64,000 nucleotides of DNA from Streptomyces sp. NBC_00708 (GCA_036226585.1 CP108997.1:3100001-3164000), one strand, 5' to 3'; positions 1 through 8,607 are shown, counted from the stretch's first letter. A program made the numbers and translations. The notes: a model not told the origin generated them from the sequence alone.

Positions 1-364
1 CCAGCGCCTGCCGGGCGGCCTCGCGCAGGAACTCCTGGGTGAGGCTCAGCTCGTACTCGGCCTTGGAGCGGGTGCCGCCCAGCTCGTCGATGATCGCCTC
101 GGTGATCTCGCCGGCCAGCTGCTCGGTGACCCGCAGCGCGCGCTCCAGGACGTCGCGCCGCCGGTAGGGGCTCGCCGCCCCCCACTCCCCCTGCGCGCGC
201 TCGGCGGCGCGGTAGGCGCGGTCCACCTCGGCGGCGGTGGCGACGGTGATCGCAGCGAGCTTCTCCCCGTTGTACGGGTTGAAATCGATGATGTCCCAGG
301 AGCCGGTGCCCGTCCGCCATTCACCGTCGATGTACTGGTCGGCCAGCTCTTGGAAGAAGGACAT
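1..364 (-). CDS. Aldehyde dehydrogenase, N-terminal part (runs off left edge)
   Basis: The reverse strand opens with ATG at 364 and reads MSFFQELADQYIDGEWR, then a stretch ending FNPYNGEKL. This is the N-terminal entry segment seen in NAD(P)-dependent aldehyde dehydrogenases, which oxidise aldehydes to carboxylic acids. A helical part follows with a YRAAERAQGEW stretch and the EIIDELGGT-like region (here EAIIDELGG) typical of this superfamily. About 121 codons are present. The Rossmann glycine motif and the catalytic Glu and Cys lie outside the window, so substrate and activity cannot be judged. An AAGGGAT ribosome-binding site sits just upstream of the ATG. It lies downstream of the XRE regulator gene on the same strand with a 54-nt gap and could be co-transcribed with it. 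Confidence 0.85.
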   Translation of the reverse strand, partial: MSFFQELADQYIDGEWRTGTGSWDIIDFNPYNGEKLAAITVATAAEVDRAYRAAERAQGEWGAASPYRRRDVLERALRVTEQLAGEITEAIIDELGGTRSKAEYELSLTQEFLREAARQAL

Positions 365-418
365 GCGATCCCTTAACTCAGGTGCAGACTCCTGTAGGAG
401 CGCCATCGTACTGAAATA

Positions 419-1300
419 TCAGGAGAGTTGAAGAAGTCCTCGAAGCAGGTCACGGCTCTCCTCCGGACCCGGACTGTCCTCGTGGAGCCGCGTCATCGCC
501 TTTTCGTACTGGGCGACTTCTTCTTCCTTGTCCAGATAGAGCGCGCTTGTCAGCTGCTCCAGATAGACGATGTCCGACAGATCGGATTCCGGGAATCGCA
601 GCATGGTGAAGGAGCCGCTCTCGCCGGCGTGTCCGCCGAAACTGAAGGGCATCACCTGGAGCGTGATGTTCGGCTGTTCCGACATATCGATCAGATGCCG
701 CAATTGCGCCCGCATCACTTCCCGTCCGCCGTACGGGCGGCGCAGCGCGGCCTCGTCCAGCACGGCGTGGAAGCGGGGTGCCCGTTCGGAGACGAGGGCC
801 TTCTGCCGCTCCAGGCGCAGCGCGACCCGGCGTTCGATCTCGGCGGCGGGTGCGCCGCGCATGCCGCGCGAGACAACCGCGTGGGCGTAGTCCTCGGTCT
901 GCAACAGCCCGTGCACGAACTGGACTTCGTAGATTCTGATGAGCGAGGCCGCCCCCTCCAGACCGACGTACGTCTGGAACCAGCCGGGCAGGACATCCCC
1001 GTAACTGTGCCACCAGCCCGCCACATTGGCCTCACGGGCCAGGGCGAGCAGGGAGTCGCGCTCCGCACCGTCCGTGACGCCGTAGAGCGTGAGCAGATCC
1101 TCGACGTCCCTGGCCTTGAAGCTCACCCGTCCCAACTCCATGCGGCTGATCTTCGACTCGGAGGCCCGGATCGAGTAGCCGGCCGCCTCGCGTGTGATGC
1201 CTCGCGAGTCACGCAGTCTCCTGAGCTGGGAGCCCAGCAGGATGCGCCGCACCACGGACCCACTCGACTCGCCTGCCGCCACTGGTCCAACCCTCCCCAT
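419..1300 (-). CDS. XRE-family regulator with DUF5753 domain
   Basis: This 293-residue protein has an N-terminal helix-turn-helix at about residues 20-75 (LRRLRDSRGITREAAG then SESKISRMELGR). A C-terminal DUF5753 domain follows, recognised by the VHGLLQTEDYA and FHAVLDEAALRRP stretches. Proteins of this architecture (WhiJ-like) are abundant in Streptomyces and are often encoded beside a small DUF397 protein and an anti-sigma-like ATPase. All three occur here within 2.2 kb. The likely role is transcriptional control of the neighbouring DUF397 and ATPase genes. The ATG at 1300 has AGGAAG close upstream; GTG codons about 15 residues in are alternatives. It is transcribed divergently from the ATPase gene, and the shared intergenic region holds an operator-like motif. 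Confidence 0.93.
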   Translation of the reverse strand: MGRVGPVAAGESSGSVVRRILLGSQLRRLRDSRGITREAAGYSIRASESKISRMELGRVSFKARDVEDLLTLYGVTDGAERDSLLALAREANVAGWWHSYGDVLPGWFQTYVGLEGAASLIRIYEVQFVHGLLQTEDYAHAVVSRGMRGAPAAEIERRVALRLERQKALVSERAPRFHAVLDEAALRRPYGGREVMRAQLRHLIDMSEQPNITLQVMPFSFGGHAGESGSFTMLRFPESDLSDIVYLEQLTSALYLDKEEEVAQYEKAMTRLHEDSPGPEESRDLLRGLLQLS

Positions 1301-1467
1301 CGCTTCCTGGCATCGGGGCTCCCCCTGAACCCCAAGAGCCGGATTGTGCCATCAAAACGCTTCAGCCCGTACTCATTCGATTACGGAAATGGGAAGACCT
1401 TGGGAAGAGGGCGAAATCGCGGGCGGGAAGAAATGAGCAAGAACCGGACGGGGTCGGACAGTCCCGG

Positions 1468-1500
1468 CGCGTGCACGTGCATCTGCCCTTGCATCTGCTG
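1468..1500 (+). promoter_or_regulatory. Operator-like motif, copy 1 (XRE/ATPase intergenic region)
   Basis: The 308-nt gap between the divergent regulator (1300) and ATPase (1609) genes contains GTGCACGTGCATCTGCCC followed by TGCATCTGC. The octamer GCATCTGC occurs twice with 12-nt spacing (1479 and 1491). The first 32 nt match the reverse strand of 2558-2589, upstream of the DUF397 gene, at 30 positions. Each copy has the same orientation relative to the gene it precedes. Binding by the DUF5753 XRE protein is my inference. I see nothing else distinct in this gap. Confidence 0.6.
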
Positions 1501-1608
1501 TGCGCATTCGGAACCATGGAGCCCGCGCACCTGCGTGCTCGTTCGTGTTGTGCCGCTGTACCCGGTACGCAAGTGCCGGCGCAGCCGCGATTCCCGGGAG
1601 TGCCTCGC

Positions 1609-2130
1609 ATGGGGACGAATGGATCGACGATGCTCGAGCCGTTACGGCAGGGGCTTCCCCCCATCGATCCCTCAGCCGTCTCCGGATCAGCCACCTGCAC
1701 CTTGCCCGCCCGTTACGAAGCGGTGGGCGGGGCGCGGCAGTTCACCCGGGCGACCCTGGGGGGCTGGGGCCTGAGCGAACGCTTCGACGACGTTGCACTG
1801 GTCGTCTCCGAGCTGGTCACCAACGCCCTGCGGCACGGTCTGCCGGCCGACGCCCCGCGCGAGCCCCAGGAGCCGCCCGTGCGGCTGCATCTGATGCGCT
1901 GGACCTCACGGCTGGTGTGCGCGGTGCGCGATCCGAGCCGGGCGAGCCCGGTCGCCTCCGAGGCGGCGGATTCCGCGGAATCGGGCCGGGGGCTGTTCCT
2001 CGTGGAGTCCTTCAGCGATTGTTGGGGCTGGCACCCTTCGCCCGTACTGAGCATCGAGAGCACCCCGGGCACCGCGGCGGCACGGGGCAAGGTCGTCTGG
2101 GCGCTGTTCCGCCTGGCCGACCCGGTGTGA
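1609..2130 (+). CDS. Anti-sigma-factor-like ATP-binding protein (HATPase_c)
   Basis: The product is about 173 residues from the ATG at 1609. It is a single GHKL/HATPase_c domain of the RsbW/SpoIIAB-like type common in Streptomyces. The N box is SELVTNALRHG and the G1 box is SGRGLFLVESF. These proteins bind ATP; some are anti-sigma kinases, but most Streptomyces copies have no known partner. No histidine-kinase dimerisation domain is present. The open frame extends upstream to 1471 through the operator-like motif, so I place the start after it; ATG 1630 is another option. It forms a set with the XRE regulator and the DUF397 gene. Confidence 0.85.
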   Translation: MGTNGSTMLEPLRQGLPPIDPSAVSGSATCTLPARYEAVGGARQFTRATLGGWGLSERFDDVALVVSELVTNALRHGLPADAPREPQEPPVRLHLMRWTSRLVCAVRDPSRASPVASEAADSAESGRGLFLVESFSDCWGWHPSPVLSIESTPGTAAARGKVVWALFRLADPV

Positions 2131-2175
2131 CGGGGGCGGTGCGACCGGCCGGCGCACCGCGTGGCACACCGACCC

Positions 2176-2216
2176 GAGGGCCGGAATCCGCTACTGGGTA
2201 GCGGGTTCCGGCCCTC
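2176..2216. terminator. Bidirectional hairpin terminator
   Basis: A 19-bp stem (GAGGGCCGGAATCCGCTAC paired with 2198-2216, one or two mismatches) with a 3-nt loop lies between the convergent ATPase gene (ends 2130) and DUF397 gene (ends 2247). No clear T-tract is present, as is usual in Streptomyces. Confidence 0.8.
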
Positions 2217-2246
2217 GGCCGTGTCCGGGACGGGGCGGGGCGGGAC

Positions 2247-2462
2247 TCAGCCCACGAGGTGGTCGAACTCGCCGTCCTTCACGCCGAGCAGCAACGCCTC
2301 TATCTCGGCCGGCGTGTAGACCAGCGCCGGCCCGTCGGGGTGGCGCGAATTACGCATCGCCACATCCCCGCCGGGCAGTTTCGCGAACTCCACGCAGGAA
2401 CCCTGGGAGTTGCTGTGTCTGCTCTTCTGCCAGACGACTCCGCGAAGCTCTGTGGCCGCCAT
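2247..2462 (-). CDS. DUF397 domain-containing small protein
   Basis: The product is about 71 residues and carries the DUF397 signature: WQKSRHSNSQGSCVEFA, then VAMRNSRHPDGPALVYTPAE. DUF397 proteins are Streptomyces-rich small proteins encoded beside XRE-DUF5753 regulators; some pairs affect development and antibiotic production, but the molecular role is unsettled. I chose ATG 2462. The frame also opens at GTG 2474 and TTG 2504, and no strong ribosome-binding site separates these, so the start is uncertain. The second operator-like motif lies 55-95 nt upstream. Confidence 0.88.
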   Translation of the reverse strand: MAATELRGVVWQKSRHSNSQGSCVEFAKLPGGDVAMRNSRHPDGPALVYTPAEIEALLLGVKDGEFDHLVG

Positions 2463-2557
2463 GCCGTTGTACACGTGGTGCACAGGACGCTCCCCGAGTT
2501 GCAAGGTGCAAGTGTCAACTGTCCCGGATCATAGCTGTGTTCAATTTCTGGTGCATG

Positions 2558-2589
2558 AGCGGATGCACGGGCAGATGCACGTGCACGCG
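2558..2589 (-). promoter_or_regulatory. Operator-like motif, copy 2 (upstream of DUF397 gene)
   Basis: On the minus strand this reads CGCGTGCACGTGCATCTGCC and continues with a TGCATC repeat. It is the same 32-nt element as at 1468-1500, with two mismatches and the same direction relative to the downstream gene. It contains the nested palindrome TGCACGTGCA. It is the best candidate site for the neighbouring XRE regulator. Confidence 0.6.
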
Positions 2590-2733
2590 GGGTGTTCCCG
2601 TGATTACAGGTCCCGCCATGAGAGACGTACGAACGCGCTCTTCGGCTCCCGATTACGGGAAGTTGACCCCACGGCGCCTCGGGCGACCCACTGGTAGCTT
2701 GGATGGCCGTCCGACTTCCAGGGGGAATTCCAC

Positions 2734-3246
2734 ATGTACAAAATCGCACGTACCGGCGCAGTCCTCGCCACCGGTCTGCTGGCCGCGCTCGCGCTCACCG
2801 GTTGCGGAAGCGACGGCGACAAGAGCGACAACGGCAAGGACTCCGGGTCCAGCGCGACCCCGACGACGGGCGGCTCGTCCTCCGGCGGCGACGGCGGCGG
2901 GGACTCCGCGGGTGACGCGAAGGCCCTGGAGGGCGCCTGGGCGGGCCAGACCGACGGCAAGCCGGTGGTGCTGTCCGTCGCCACCGGCAAGGCCGTCGTC
3001 ATCGCCGAGTCCCACGTCTGCTCGGGCACCGTCACGGGCTCGGGCACGCCGGAGCTGGAGCTGAAGTGCGCCGACGGCGACACCACCCGGATCACGGGGG
3101 CCGTCGAGTCCAACGACGGCAAGACCGTCGTCATCACGTGGGGTTCCGGGACGAAGGACAAGCTCGCCAAGACCGACGCGGACGCACTGAACAGCCTCCC
3201 GGACCTGCCGGACCTGTCCGACCTGCCGGAGCTGCCGAACCCCTGA
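2734..3246 (+). CDS. Secreted lipoprotein of unknown function
   Basis: This is a 170-residue protein with a lipoprotein signal peptide. A basic start (MYKIART) and a hydrophobic core lead to the lipobox LTGC, with the lipidated Cys at residue 24. A Ser/Gly/Asp-rich linker spans residues 25-65. The folded part of about 90 residues has a conserved-looking WAGQTDGKPVVLS stretch and a single further cysteine, and the C-terminus is a Leu-Pro-Asp repeat (LPDLPDLSDLPELP). The start ATG follows AGGGGG at good spacing. The gene stands alone between the DUF397 region and the convergent FUSC gene. I do not recognise a functional family. Confidence 0.85.
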   Translation: MYKIARTGAVLATGLLAALALTGCGSDGDKSDNGKDSGSSATPTTGGSSSGGDGGGDSAGDAKALEGAWAGQTDGKPVVLSVATGKAVVIAESHVCSGTVTGSGTPELELKCADGDTTRITGAVESNDGKTVVITWGSGTKDKLAKTDADALNSLPDLPDLSDLPELPNP

Positions 3247-3274
3247 GCCACGCCCGCCCGGTGACGTCACGGCG

Positions 3275-5413
3275 TCATGACGTCAGTCCCTGGGAGAAGT
3301 CCTCCAGCGTGTCGAGGAGGAGGCCCGCGTTGGTGCGTACGAGGTCGGTCCCGGCGGGAGCCGGTGCCTCGTCGTCCGCCGCGGCCTCCTCCCGTGCCCG
3401 GCACTCCGCCTCGAAGCGCTCCAGCGCCTCCCGCACCGGCGTCCAGTCCGGCACCCGCCGCTCCCGCACCGCCTTCGCGCCCCGGTCCGTGGCCCGGCGC
3501 AGCGCCTCGGCCAGCGCGGCGGCCCCCGGCACGGGCGTGGCCCCGTTCCTCGGGATGTGCGCCTCCAGGAGCATCGCGACCCGGCCGAGCTGGGCCAGCG
3601 CGTGCTGGGTGGCGTCGGCGGCGGCGTGCGAGAGGCCCCGGTGGCGCACCGGTTCGTGCCGGGCGGTCGCCACCGCCTCCTGCCAGGCGACCCGGGCCTC
3701 GCGGGTGGCGAGGAGGGAGTGCCGTACGTCGTCGGCGCCGCGCTCGGCCGGGTCCGCGTACTGGTCGACGACCGCCGCCGCGTACCGGCCGTCCGCCTTC
3801 AGCCAGTCGCCGAGCCGGGTCCGCAGGCGCGGGGTCTCCCAGGCCGGGTAGACGGCGTACGAGATCATCGCCAGGAGCCCGCCGGCCAGGGTGAGGAGCG
3901 CCCGCTCGAACACGGTCTGGGAGAGGTCGTCCCCGGCCATGCCGAGCAGGAAGACGACGTACGCGCCGACGCAGGCCTGGGCGACCGCGTAGCCGGTCCG
4001 CATCAGCAGGTACATCAGCAGGGCGCAGACCACGGCGAAGACGGCGGACAGGCCGGTGCCCGGGTGCGCGGCCTCGACGATCGCCGAGGCGAGGAAGACG
4101 CCGATGAGGGTGCCGCCGAAGCGGGCGACCGCGCGGGAGTACGTCTGGGAGAACTCCGGCCGCATCACCATCACGGCCGTCATCGGTGCCCAGTAGCCGT
4201 GCCCGAGCGGCAGCAGGCGGCCCAGCAGGTAGCCGACCGCCGCCACCATGGCCACCCGCACGGCGTGCCGCAGGACCGGGGAGCCGTGGTGGACCTCGCG
4301 GCGCATCGACCGGAGGATCACCGGCACCAGGCGCGGCAGGGTGGGGCGCTGGTGGTGCTCGGCGGGAAGCCGGCTGCCCTTGATGGCGTCGGCGGCCTCC
4401 TCCGCCCCGGCCCGCTCCTCCTTCGTGCCGTCGCCCTCGGCCGCCTCGATCACGTCGGACAGCAGGGCGGCGAGCCGGTCGGCGGCGCGCAGCGACGGGC
4501 CGGTGAGCAGCGCCCCCGTGTCGGGGGTCTTCAGCGCGGCGACGGCGGGCGCGGGCAGCTTCACCGGGTCCCCCTTGCGGATCGCCCGCGCGGCCGCGTC
4601 GAGCAGCGATCCGGCGGCGGCCAGCAGTTCGCGGACGCGGTCGCGTTCGGGGCCCTCGGCGGGCACGCCCATGGCCGGGTCGGCCAAGGAGGCCAGCACC
4701 GGCCTGATGCGTTCGGCGACCCCGCGTGAGCCGTGCAGTTCGGCGGGGCGGCGGCGGGCCTCGCGCGCGGTGACGGCGGCGGCCCGGCGCGCGAGCATCA
4801 GCGGCACCGGGTCGAAGTGGGCGACCGGGTCGTGGCGCAGCCGCCGGGCGTAGTCGGCCTCGGCGGCCAGGGCGTCGGCGAGCGCGTCGCGCTGGGCGCC
4901 CCATCTGCGGATCGGGAAGAGCACGATCAGCGCCGCCTGGACGACCCCGCCGAACATGATCATCGCGCCGTGCAGGGCCGCCTGGGCGGCGGAGGTGGGC
5001 AGGGTGATGGTGACGAGCATGATCGCGACGTTGGACGCGGCGATGATGCCCCCGGTCGGGCCCGCCGCCCAGGCGAGCCCGGCGAGAAAGGTCCAGATCA
5101 CCAGGAGGAACACGAAGAGCGGGAGGTGGGGTCCCGCCACGTAGCCCACGAAGGTGGACAGACCGAGGCTGACGCCGGAGATCAGGGCGAGCACGGGGCG
5201 GGGGCGCCAGCTGCGCTGGAAGGTGGCGATGGCCGCCTGGAACGCGCCGAACGCCGAGCTGGCGGCGACCACGGGTCCGAAGAGCGCGAGGCTCACCCCG
5301 ATGACGAGGGCGAGTCCGGCCGCACCGCGCAGCGCGATCAGCGGTTCGAGGCGGCGCCGCTCGATCTTCAGGCCGGAGCGGGCGGTCTCCTTCAGCGCCC
5401 GGAGCCAGCTCAT
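3275..5413 (-). CDS. FUSC-family integral membrane protein
   Basis: The 712-residue protein has two clusters of transmembrane helices. The first is at about residues 28-185 (RGAAGLALVIGVSLALFG onward) and the second at about 385-525, each followed by a long cytoplasmic helical part. This doubled layout is that of the FUSC/aromatic-acid-exporter-like family (YccS/AaeB relatives), whose members are proposed efflux proteins. In the second half, the APMTAVMVMRPEFSQTYSRAVAR stretch followed by GTLIGV is the family hallmark. The substrate is unknown. ATG 5413 starts a clear membrane-protein N-terminus (MSWLRALKETARSG). The gene converges on the lipoprotein gene with a 28-nt gap holding two TGACGTCA palindromes, the second of which overlaps the stop region. 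Confidence 0.88.
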   Translation of the reverse strand: MSWLRALKETARSGLKIERRRLEPLIALRGAAGLALVIGVSLALFGPVVAASSAFGAFQAAIATFQRSWRPRPVLALISGVSLGLSTFVGYVAGPHLPLFVFLLVIWTFLAGLAWAAGPTGGIIAASNVAIMLVTITLPTSAAQAALHGAMIMFGGVVQAALIVLFPIRRWGAQRDALADALAAEADYARRLRHDPVAHFDPVPLMLARRAAAVTAREARRRPAELHGSRGVAERIRPVLASLADPAMGVPAEGPERDRVRELLAAAGSLLDAAARAIRKGDPVKLPAPAVAALKTPDTGALLTGPSLRAADRLAALLSDVIEAAEGDGTKEERAGAEEAADAIKGSRLPAEHHQRPTLPRLVPVILRSMRREVHHGSPVLRHAVRVAMVAAVGYLLGRLLPLGHGYWAPMTAVMVMRPEFSQTYSRAVARFGGTLIGVFLASAIVEAAHPGTGLSAVFAVVCALLMYLLMRTGYAVAQACVGAYVVFLLGMAGDDLSQTVFERALLTLAGGLLAMISYAVYPAWETPRLRTRLGDWLKADGRYAAAVVDQYADPAERGADDVRHSLLATREARVAWQEAVATARHEPVRHRGLSHAAADATQHALAQLGRVAMLLEAHIPRNGATPVPGAAALAEALRRATDRGAKAVRERRVPDWTPVREALERFEAECRAREEAAADDEAPAPAGTDLVRTNAGLLLDTLEDFSQGLTS

Positions 5414-5509
5414 GGGAGGAGCCTAACCGGAATTGCCGTTTTGCCCGAGTTGCCGGGCTTCCTCCCGGCCGCCGCCACCCCCGGTCCGCCGCCGCCCGCG
5501 TTCCGTCGC

Positions 5510-6667
5510 TCAGCCCCGGATGCCCGGCGCCTCGCCGCCCATCCGGGCGCGGTCCGCCGCCTTTGTGCCGTGGGTCCAGCCGTCCAGGTCGGTGGCACCC
5601 CTGACCCGGGTGGTCGTGGTGCGGGGGAACATCTGCTCGGCGGTCTCGGTGACCGCCCGATCGCGGGCGGCGAGCACCGGGAGCAGTGCGGCGTCCGCGG
5701 TCGCGTCGCTCTCCGCCTCGGCCGTGACGCGGGCGGTGCCGTCGGCCAGCCGGCTGCCCAGGCGCTGGGCGTAGGCCATGAGGAAGGACTGCCGGAACGT
5801 CTTGGTCCGCTTGCGTCCGCCGGCCCGCTGGCCCGCCTCCGCGCGGGTCATCGCGGCCGTGCCCTGCACGAGCAGCGAGGTGTGGAGCAGTTCCACGGCC
5901 TCCAGGTCCGCCTCGAAGCCCACCACCGTGGTGAAGCCGAGGTCGCTGTTCCACACGGCACGGCAGCGGTTCGCCGAGGCCACCGCGTCCAGCAGGATCG
6001 CCTTGGCCGTCTCGTACGGGGCGTCCACGCCGATCCGGCAGGCGCCCGGGGTGCGGTCGCCGTGCGTACGGGCGGCGAGCAGCGCCTCGTCGATGCTGTG
6101 CCGGGCCATCAGCTCCTGCGCCTTGGTGGTCAGCGCCTCCGCCTCCTCCGGATACCCGGTCGCCTCCGCCTTCGCCAGCAGCGCGCGGATACGGGTCAGC
6201 ATGCGCGGCTCCCCGGCCACGGGCGGCCGGTGCAGGGCCTCGCGCGCCGCGCCCGGCGGGGGCCCGACGGGTTCGATGACCGGGAGGTTCAGCAGCAGCC
6301 GGTGGAGCGCGAGGAGCGCGGAGGCGTACGAGAACCGGTCGGGCCGGCCCGGCGGCGGCGCGGGCGGCAGCTCGTCGAGCTGGGAGCGCCAGCGCGGCGG
6401 CAGCTCCCCGTAGCGGCGGACCTCGGAGGCGATCAGCCCGGCGGCGAGCCCCGCCGCGTGCTCGTCGAGATCGCGGCGGACGAGGCGGACGACGTCGGCG
6501 GGCAGCCAGCCGCGCTCCCAGGCGCGGCGGACGAACTCCTCGCCCCGGCGGGCCAGCTCCGCGTCGGCCTCCGGGGCGGCGGCGAGCAGCGAGGCGCCGG
6601 CGTCGAGACCGGCGTCGCCCTCCGTGTAGAGGGCGGCCGCGAACGCCTGGTCGATCACCGATTCCAT
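5510..6667 (-). CDS. DUF2786 domain-containing protein
   Basis: The product is 385 residues from ATG 6667 (MESVIDQAFAAAL). A central DUF2786 segment at about residues 165-205 reads RIRALLAKAEATGYPEEAEA then KAQELMARHSID. DUF2786 is a short conserved domain of unknown function; in actinobacteria it occurs in soluble proteins of this size. The flanking regions are Ala/Arg-rich and helical. A Lys/Arg-rich patch (GGRKRTKTFRQSF) lies in the C-terminal half. The frame is open to 6715, but ATG 6667 suits the divergent arrangement with the polymerase gene at 6784. A nucleic-acid-related role is only a guess. Confidence 0.85.
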   Translation of the reverse strand: MESVIDQAFAAALYTEGDAGLDAGASLLAAAPEADAELARRGEEFVRRAWERGWLPADVVRLVRRDLDEHAAGLAAGLIASEVRRYGELPPRWRSQLDELPPAPPPGRPDRFSYASALLALHRLLLNLPVIEPVGPPPGAAREALHRPPVAGEPRMLTRIRALLAKAEATGYPEEAEALTTKAQELMARHSIDEALLAARTHGDRTPGACRIGVDAPYETAKAILLDAVASANRCRAVWNSDLGFTTVVGFEADLEAVELLHTSLLVQGTAAMTRAEAGQRAGGRKRTKTFRQSFLMAYAQRLGSRLADGTARVTAEAESDATADAALLPVLAARDRAVTETAEQMFPRTTTTRVRGATDLDGWTHGTKAADRARMGGEAPGIRG

Positions 6668-6783
6668 GAGGTCAGGGTAGGCGCCCGTCGTCCACAGGCT
6701 GTGGATATCGAACACATGGCCGATCCCGGGAGGGGGTCCGGCGCTCCCGGCCGTTGTCGGTGCCGGGTGCCAGACTCGCTCGT

Positions 6784-8481
6784 ATGACCGAACGCTGGGC
6801 GCTGGCCGTCACGGAGAGCGGGGGCGCGCGCCTCGCTCCGCTGGACCGCGCGGGCCGGCCCGCGGGCCCCGTCCGCACCGAACCGGACCTGGCCGGCGCG
6901 GTCCGCTCCCGGCCGGACGTCACCCGCTGGGTGTGGCGCTCGACGGCCGAGGTCTATCCCCGGCTGCTGGCCGCCGGGGTGCGCGTGGAGCGCGCCTACG
7001 ACGTGGAGGCCGCCGAGTCCCTGCTGCTCGGATACGAGGGCCGGCTCGGCGAGCCCCGCTCGGCCGCCGCCGCGCTCGCCCGGCTGCGCGGCGGTCCGGT
7101 GCCGCCCGATCCGCCGCCCCGGTCCGCCGAGCCCGGCTCCCAGTCCTCCCTGTTCGAGCCGTCCTCGGGCCCCGAGCTGCCCTTCGACGCCCTGACCGAG
7201 GTGTACGCGCAGCAGCTCGCGCGCCACGACGCCACCGACCGGCCGGACCGGATGCGGCTGCTGACGGCGGCCGAGTCGGCGGGGATGCTCGTCGCCGCCG
7301 AGATGAACCGGGCGGGCCTGCCCTGGCGGGCGGACGTGCACCGCGAGGTGCTGCACGAGCTGCTCGGCGAGCGGTACGCGGGCGGGGGCGAGCCCCGCCG
7401 GCTGGCCGAGCTGGCCGACGAGGTGTCCGCCGCCTTCGGCCGGCGGGTGCGCCCGGATCTGCCGGCCGATGTGGTGCGGGCCTTCGCGCAGGCCGGAATC
7501 AGGGTGCGCTCGACGCGCCGCTGGGAGCTGGAGGAGCTGGACCACCCGGCGGTCGCACCGCTCGTCCAGTACAAGAAGCTGTACCGGATCTGGACGGCGC
7601 ACGGCTGGAGCTGGCTCCAGGACTGGGTCCGCGACGGCCGCTTCCGCCCGGAGTACCAGCCGGGCGGCACGGTCAGCGGGCGCTGGACGACCAACGGCGG
7701 CGGTGCGCTCCAGATCCCGAAGGTGATCCGGCGGGCCGTCGTCGCCGACGAGGGCTGGCGGCTGGTCGTCGCGGACGCCGCCCAGATGGAGCCGCGGGTG
7801 CTGGCCGCGATCTCCCGCGACCCGGGTCTGATGGAGGTGGCGGGCCACGACGGGGACCTCTACACGGCGCTCTCCGACCGGGCCTTCCACGGCGACCGCG
7901 ACCACGCCAAGATCGCGCTGCTGGGTGCCGTCTACGGGCAGACGTCCGGCGACGGCCTGAAGAACCTGGCGGCCCTGCGCCGCAGGTTCCCGCGCGCGGT
8001 GGCCTATGTGGACGACGCGGCGAAGGCGGGCGAGGAGGGCCGCCTCGTACGCACCTGGCTGGGCCGCACCAGCCCGCCGGCGGCCGGGCACGGGGAGGAC
8101 GGCGAGGCCGGCATCCCGCAGGAGGAGGCGGAGCCGGCGGAGAGCGGACGCCCCGCGTTCCTGCCCGGTTACGCCTCGTCGGACTCCCGGGCGCGCGGCC
8201 GGTTCACCCGTAACTTCGTGGTCCAGGGCAGCGCGGCGGACTGGGCGCTGCTGCTCCTGGCGGCCCTGCGCCGGGCGGTCGCCGCCGCCGGGCTCCGGGC
8301 CGAGCTGGTCTTCTTCCAGCACGACGAGGTGATCGTGCACTGCCCGGCGGCGGAGGCCGACACCGTGGCCGGGGCGATCCGGGAGGCCGCGGAGCTGGCC
8401 GGGCGGACGGTCTTCGGCGAGACGCCGGTGCGGTTCCCGTTCACCACGGCGGTGGTGGAGCGCTACTCGGACGCGAAGTGA
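6784..8481 (+). CDS. Family A DNA polymerase, short form (bifunctional 3'-5' exonuclease/DNA polymerase family)
   Basis: The product is 565 residues. The C-terminal half has all polymerase I motifs: motif A around D331 (VADAAQMEPRVLAA), motif B around residues 373-385 (HAKIALLGAVYGQ) and motif C around D514 (FFQHDEVI). It lacks the 5' nuclease domain of PolA and is much shorter than the usual 900 residues. The N-terminal region sits where the proofreading exonuclease would be, but I see no clear DxE exonuclease motif there, so that activity may be lost. Actinobacteria commonly carry this protein in addition to PolA; its cellular role is not established. Start ATG 6784 has no obvious ribosome-binding site and may be leaderless. 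A hairpin terminator follows. Confidence 0.92.
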   Translation: MTERWALAVTESGGARLAPLDRAGRPAGPVRTEPDLAGAVRSRPDVTRWVWRSTAEVYPRLLAAGVRVERAYDVEAAESLLLGYEGRLGEPRSAAAALARLRGGPVPPDPPPRSAEPGSQSSLFEPSSGPELPFDALTEVYAQQLARHDATDRPDRMRLLTAAESAGMLVAAEMNRAGLPWRADVHREVLHELLGERYAGGGEPRRLAELADEVSAAFGRRVRPDLPADVVRAFAQAGIRVRSTRRWELEELDHPAVAPLVQYKKLYRIWTAHGWSWLQDWVRDGRFRPEYQPGGTVSGRWTTNGGGALQIPKVIRRAVVADEGWRLVVADAAQMEPRVLAAISRDPGLMEVAGHDGDLYTALSDRAFHGDRDHAKIALLGAVYGQTSGDGLKNLAALRRRFPRAVAYVDDAAKAGEEGRLVRTWLGRTSPPAAGHGEDGEAGIPQEEAEPAESGRPAFLPGYASSDSRARGRFTRNFVVQGSAADWALLLLAALRRAVAAAGLRAELVFFQHDEVIVHCPAAEADTVAGAIREAAELAGRTVFGETPVRFPFTTAVVERYSDAK

Positions 8482-8538
8482 GGGCCCCGGTGTGAACGGC
8501 CCGAGCCGAACCCCCTCCGACCCGGGCCGTGCGCCCCG

Positions 8539-8568
8539 CGTGCCCCGGGGAGAGAGCCCCGGGGCACG
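8539..8568. terminator. Hairpin terminator after polymerase gene
   Basis: A perfect 12-bp stem (CGTGCCCCGGGG with its complement) and a 6-nt AGAGAG loop lie 57 nt after the polymerase stop and 40 nt after the end of the convergent dioxygenase gene. It could serve both. Confidence 0.85.
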
Positions 8569-8607
8569 TGGGCGCGGCGGTTACGGCCGCCCCGCCGGTC
8601 TGCCTGT

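Noticed and set aside
428..1774. Long open frame (448 codons) on the plus strand opposite the XRE gene
   Set aside because: It lies antisense to the clearly conserved XRE-DUF5753 protein, has no recognisable domain and is a high-GC shadow frame.
3260..3282. Two TGACGTCA palindromes between the lipoprotein and FUSC genes as a terminator or operator
   Set aside because: Each palindrome is only 8 bp with no extended stem, and their position at gene ends gives no regulatory context.
3267..5954. Long minus-strand open frame (895 codons) overlapping the FUSC gene
   Set aside because: Its translation is almost pure Arg/Gly/Ala/Pro; the FUSC frame has real membrane helices and family motifs.
8472..8540. 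Small reading frames between the polymerase and dioxygenase genes
   Set aside because: None has a ribosome-binding site or plausible codon usage; the gap is explained by the terminator.
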